A stretch of 15,334 bases of DNA from Tannerella sp. (lineage in GTDB: Bacteria; Bacteroidota; Bacteroidia; Bacteroidales; Tannerellaceae). Where the stretch lies: assembly GCA_031277235.1 (NCBI GenBank), contig JAITMT010000525.1, forward strand, positions 1-15,334, given 5' to 3'. Position 1 is the stretch's first letter; the number at the start of each line of letters is the position of its first letter. Both the position numbers and the translations under genes were made by a program. The notes beneath the pieces are model-generated. The model ran no database searches. It was not told where the DNA came from and saw only the letters and a program-made list of their open reading frames with translations. Positions 13,789-15,334 of the stretch are shown here, piece after piece.

Positions 13789-15334
13789 AACGGTATGGGT
13801 ACATATCCCTGGTTTTAACGTTTGCGCTTGTCGGGTGCAAGCAAAAGCCGGATATGTCCGTTACTTATCCCGAAACGTATCGCTCGGATTCTGTTCTGGT
13901 CTTTTTTGGAGATACGGTTGTCCATCCCTATTCGTGGCTGGAGGCTGTTCAGTCCGATACGACCAAAGCGTGGCTGGCTGTCCAGGATTCGCTGACGTCC
14001 GATTATCTTTCCAAAATTCCCTTCCGTGCAAAAATCCGCAAGGATTTGGATAGCGTGGATGCATATCCCCGTCGGCAACAGATGGAAAAACACGGATACG
14101 CATATTATTTGTTTGAAAATATTGATTCCTGCTATAATTTGTACGAGATGGACAGTTTGGGTAATAAACTGCGTTTTCTCTTGGATATTAATACCTTATC
14201 CAAGGCTGACAGCGCAATGATTCTTAATTTCAGATTATCGGATAACGGTCGTTATTTGGCATACTTATTTTCGACGCCGAAAGATTCAAGTGGAAATAAT
14301 ATCAGAATCAGAGACGTCGAACTGAATCAGGATTTGCCGGAAACGATTGACAGTGTTCAATATACTTGGATTGCCTGGAAAGACAATCAATTATATTATA
14401 CGTTTTTTGATAAAGACAGCAAGAAATGGGGTATTTTCTGTCATCAGCCCAATAGTCTGCAAGATGCAGACAGTATGTTTCTCCATCATTACTGCATTAA
14501 TGCGAGCTTTTCCGAAGATAAACGTTTTCTATACCTTATTGATAATTCATATTTTTGCATAAAGCCAATGGATAAGCCCAATTCAAACCTCGTCTATGTT
14601 TTTGAGAAAGAAAATATTGACGGCTTGGATAACATACAAAATATTGGAGACGATATCTATTTATTGGCTTATCAGGATAAGTATATGAAACTGAATATCA
14701 ATTCGGGCAAACCGCAATGGGATACTATTTTTTCTGCCGGTAAGGGAGATTTTCTGTCCTGGGCGTGTATTGTGGACGACAAAATTGTCGCATCGCATTT
14801 GCACAATTCCTATTCCAGACTGTATGTGTATGATATGGACGGAAGCAATCAAACAGAGTTGCCTTTGCCGTGTATCGGCACAGTTCGATCCTCATTGATA
14901 GATAACACCACTTTCTACTACGATTTTTCTTCTTTTGCCGTTCCTTCTACGCTATATCGCATACAGGATATACACAGATTGGAAGCGCAAGTTTTTAAAG
15001 TTGATAACCCCAACGTCCGTTCCGAAGACTTTATTACCGAACAAATTTGGTGCACAAGTAAGGACAGTACCCGCGTTCCATTTTTTATTACCTACAAAAA
15101 AAATATGCAGCGCAACGGCACAAATCCGATCTTGCTGTACGGATACGGCGGTTTTAACAACATTATGTATCCGTCTTTCAGTCCTCTATTTTATTCTTTT
15201 TTCGAAAAGGGAGGAATTTTTGTACGCGCTTCTCTGCGGGGAGACGGCGGATTTGGTAAGGAATGGTACGAAGCAGGCATTAAAGAGAATAAGCAAAATA
15301 CGTTCGACGATTTTATTGCCGTTGCCGAATATTT
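13785..15334 (+). CDS. Prolyl oligopeptidase family (S9) lipoprotein, N-terminal 516 residues (3' end outside window)
   Basis: Open from ATG 13785 to the end of the window with no stop. Residues 1-18 (MKRYGYISLVLTFALVGC) are a lipoprotein signal with lipobox LVGC and lipidated C18, so the protein should be exported and membrane-anchored. The S9 N-terminal signature follows (VVHPYSWLEAVQSDTTKAWL), then a beta-propeller-like region (about 95-420). The hydrolase domain begins with ILLYGYGGFN (449-458) and RGDGGFGKEWYEAG (485-498), equivalent to the usual RGGGEYG..W..AG, then KQNTFDDFIAVAEY. The catalytic Ser (GGSNGG), Asp and His would lie just past the edge, so activity cannot be judged. The family cleaves short peptides after proline. 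It overlaps ilvN by 4 bp and is probably the last or next gene of the ilv transcript. It looks more A/T-rich than ilvN (bases 14341-14400 are 30% GC; 13561-13620 in ilvN are 55%), suggesting a different history. Confidence 0.9.
   Translation, partial: MKRYGYISLVLTFALVGCKQKPDMSVTYPETYRSDSVLVFFGDTVVHPYSWLEAVQSDTTKAWLAVQDSLTSDYLSKIPFRAKIRKDLDSVDAYPRRQQMEKHGYAYYLFENIDSCYNLYEMDSLGNKLRFLLDINTLSKADSAMILNFRLSDNGRYLAYLFSTPKDSSGNNIRIRDVELNQDLPETIDSVQYTWIAWKDNQLYYTFFDKDSKKWGIFCHQPNSLQDADSMFLHHYCINASFSEDKRFLYLIDNSYFCIKPMDKPNSNLVYVFEKENIDGLDNIQNIGDDIYLLAYQDKYMKLNINSGKPQWDTIFSAGKGDFLSWACIVDDKIVASHLHNSYSRLYVYDMDGSNQTELPLPCIGTVRSSLIDNTTFYYDFSSFAVPSTLYRIQDIHRLEAQVFKVDNPNVRSEDFITEQIWCTSKDSTRVPFFITYKKNMQRNGTNPILLYGYGGFNNIMYPSFSPLFYSFFEKGGIFVRASLRGDGGFGKEWYEAGIKENKQNTFDDFIAVAEY

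Overview
The window looks like chromosomal DNA of a Bacteroidota, most likely a fermentative Bacteroidales. The evidence is: promoter-like TAnnTTTG boxes in front of three gene starts; almost no Shine-Dalgarno sequences; a large two-module FtsX/MacB permease of the type common in this phylum; an aromatic amino acid lyase close to the Flavobacterium tyrosine ammonia-lyase; and short hairpin repeats in intergenic DNA. The genus cannot be fixed from this sequence alone. No rRNA, tRNA, CRISPR array, transposase or phage gene was seen.

Layout. (1) 1-2782: an acetate module, with the end of phosphotransacetylase (pta), a 434-bp repeat-filled gap, a divergent 3-hydroxyacyl-CoA dehydrogenase-like gene, and acetate kinase (ackA) overlapping it by 4 bp. 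(2) 2872-5229: an orphan FtsX/MacB-type permease. (3) 5335-7724: a proline operon, proB-proA, behind a good -7 box; proA appears to start at TTG. (4) 7742-9265, minus strand: an aromatic amino acid ammonia-lyase, convergent with proA. (5) 9266-9667: a 402-bp divergent regulatory gap holding the lyase promoter, short octamer repeats, the ilv promoter and a tiny ORF encoding MVLVMI. (6) 9668-15334: a branched-chain amino acid operon, ilvD-ilvB-ilvN, whose last gene overlaps by 4 bp a lipoprotein of the prolyl oligopeptidase family that runs off the window.

How it works together. Pta and AckA convert acetyl-CoA to acetate with ATP formation. ProB and ProA make glutamate-5-semialdehyde for proline. 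IlvB/IlvN make acetohydroxyacids and IlvD dehydrates the later dihydroxyacids; the reductoisomerase IlvC that links them is not in the window. The lyase would release ammonia from tyrosine or histidine and has no pathway partners here.

The points most worth a second look are the modular hairpin repeat family (204-565), the hydroxyacyl-CoA dehydrogenase-like protein with an altered active site inside the acetate module, the Val/Leu/Ile-coding mini-ORF just before ilvD, and the secreted peptidase attached to the ilv operon. I see no complete novel defence or mobile system. Most genes are ordinary metabolism.
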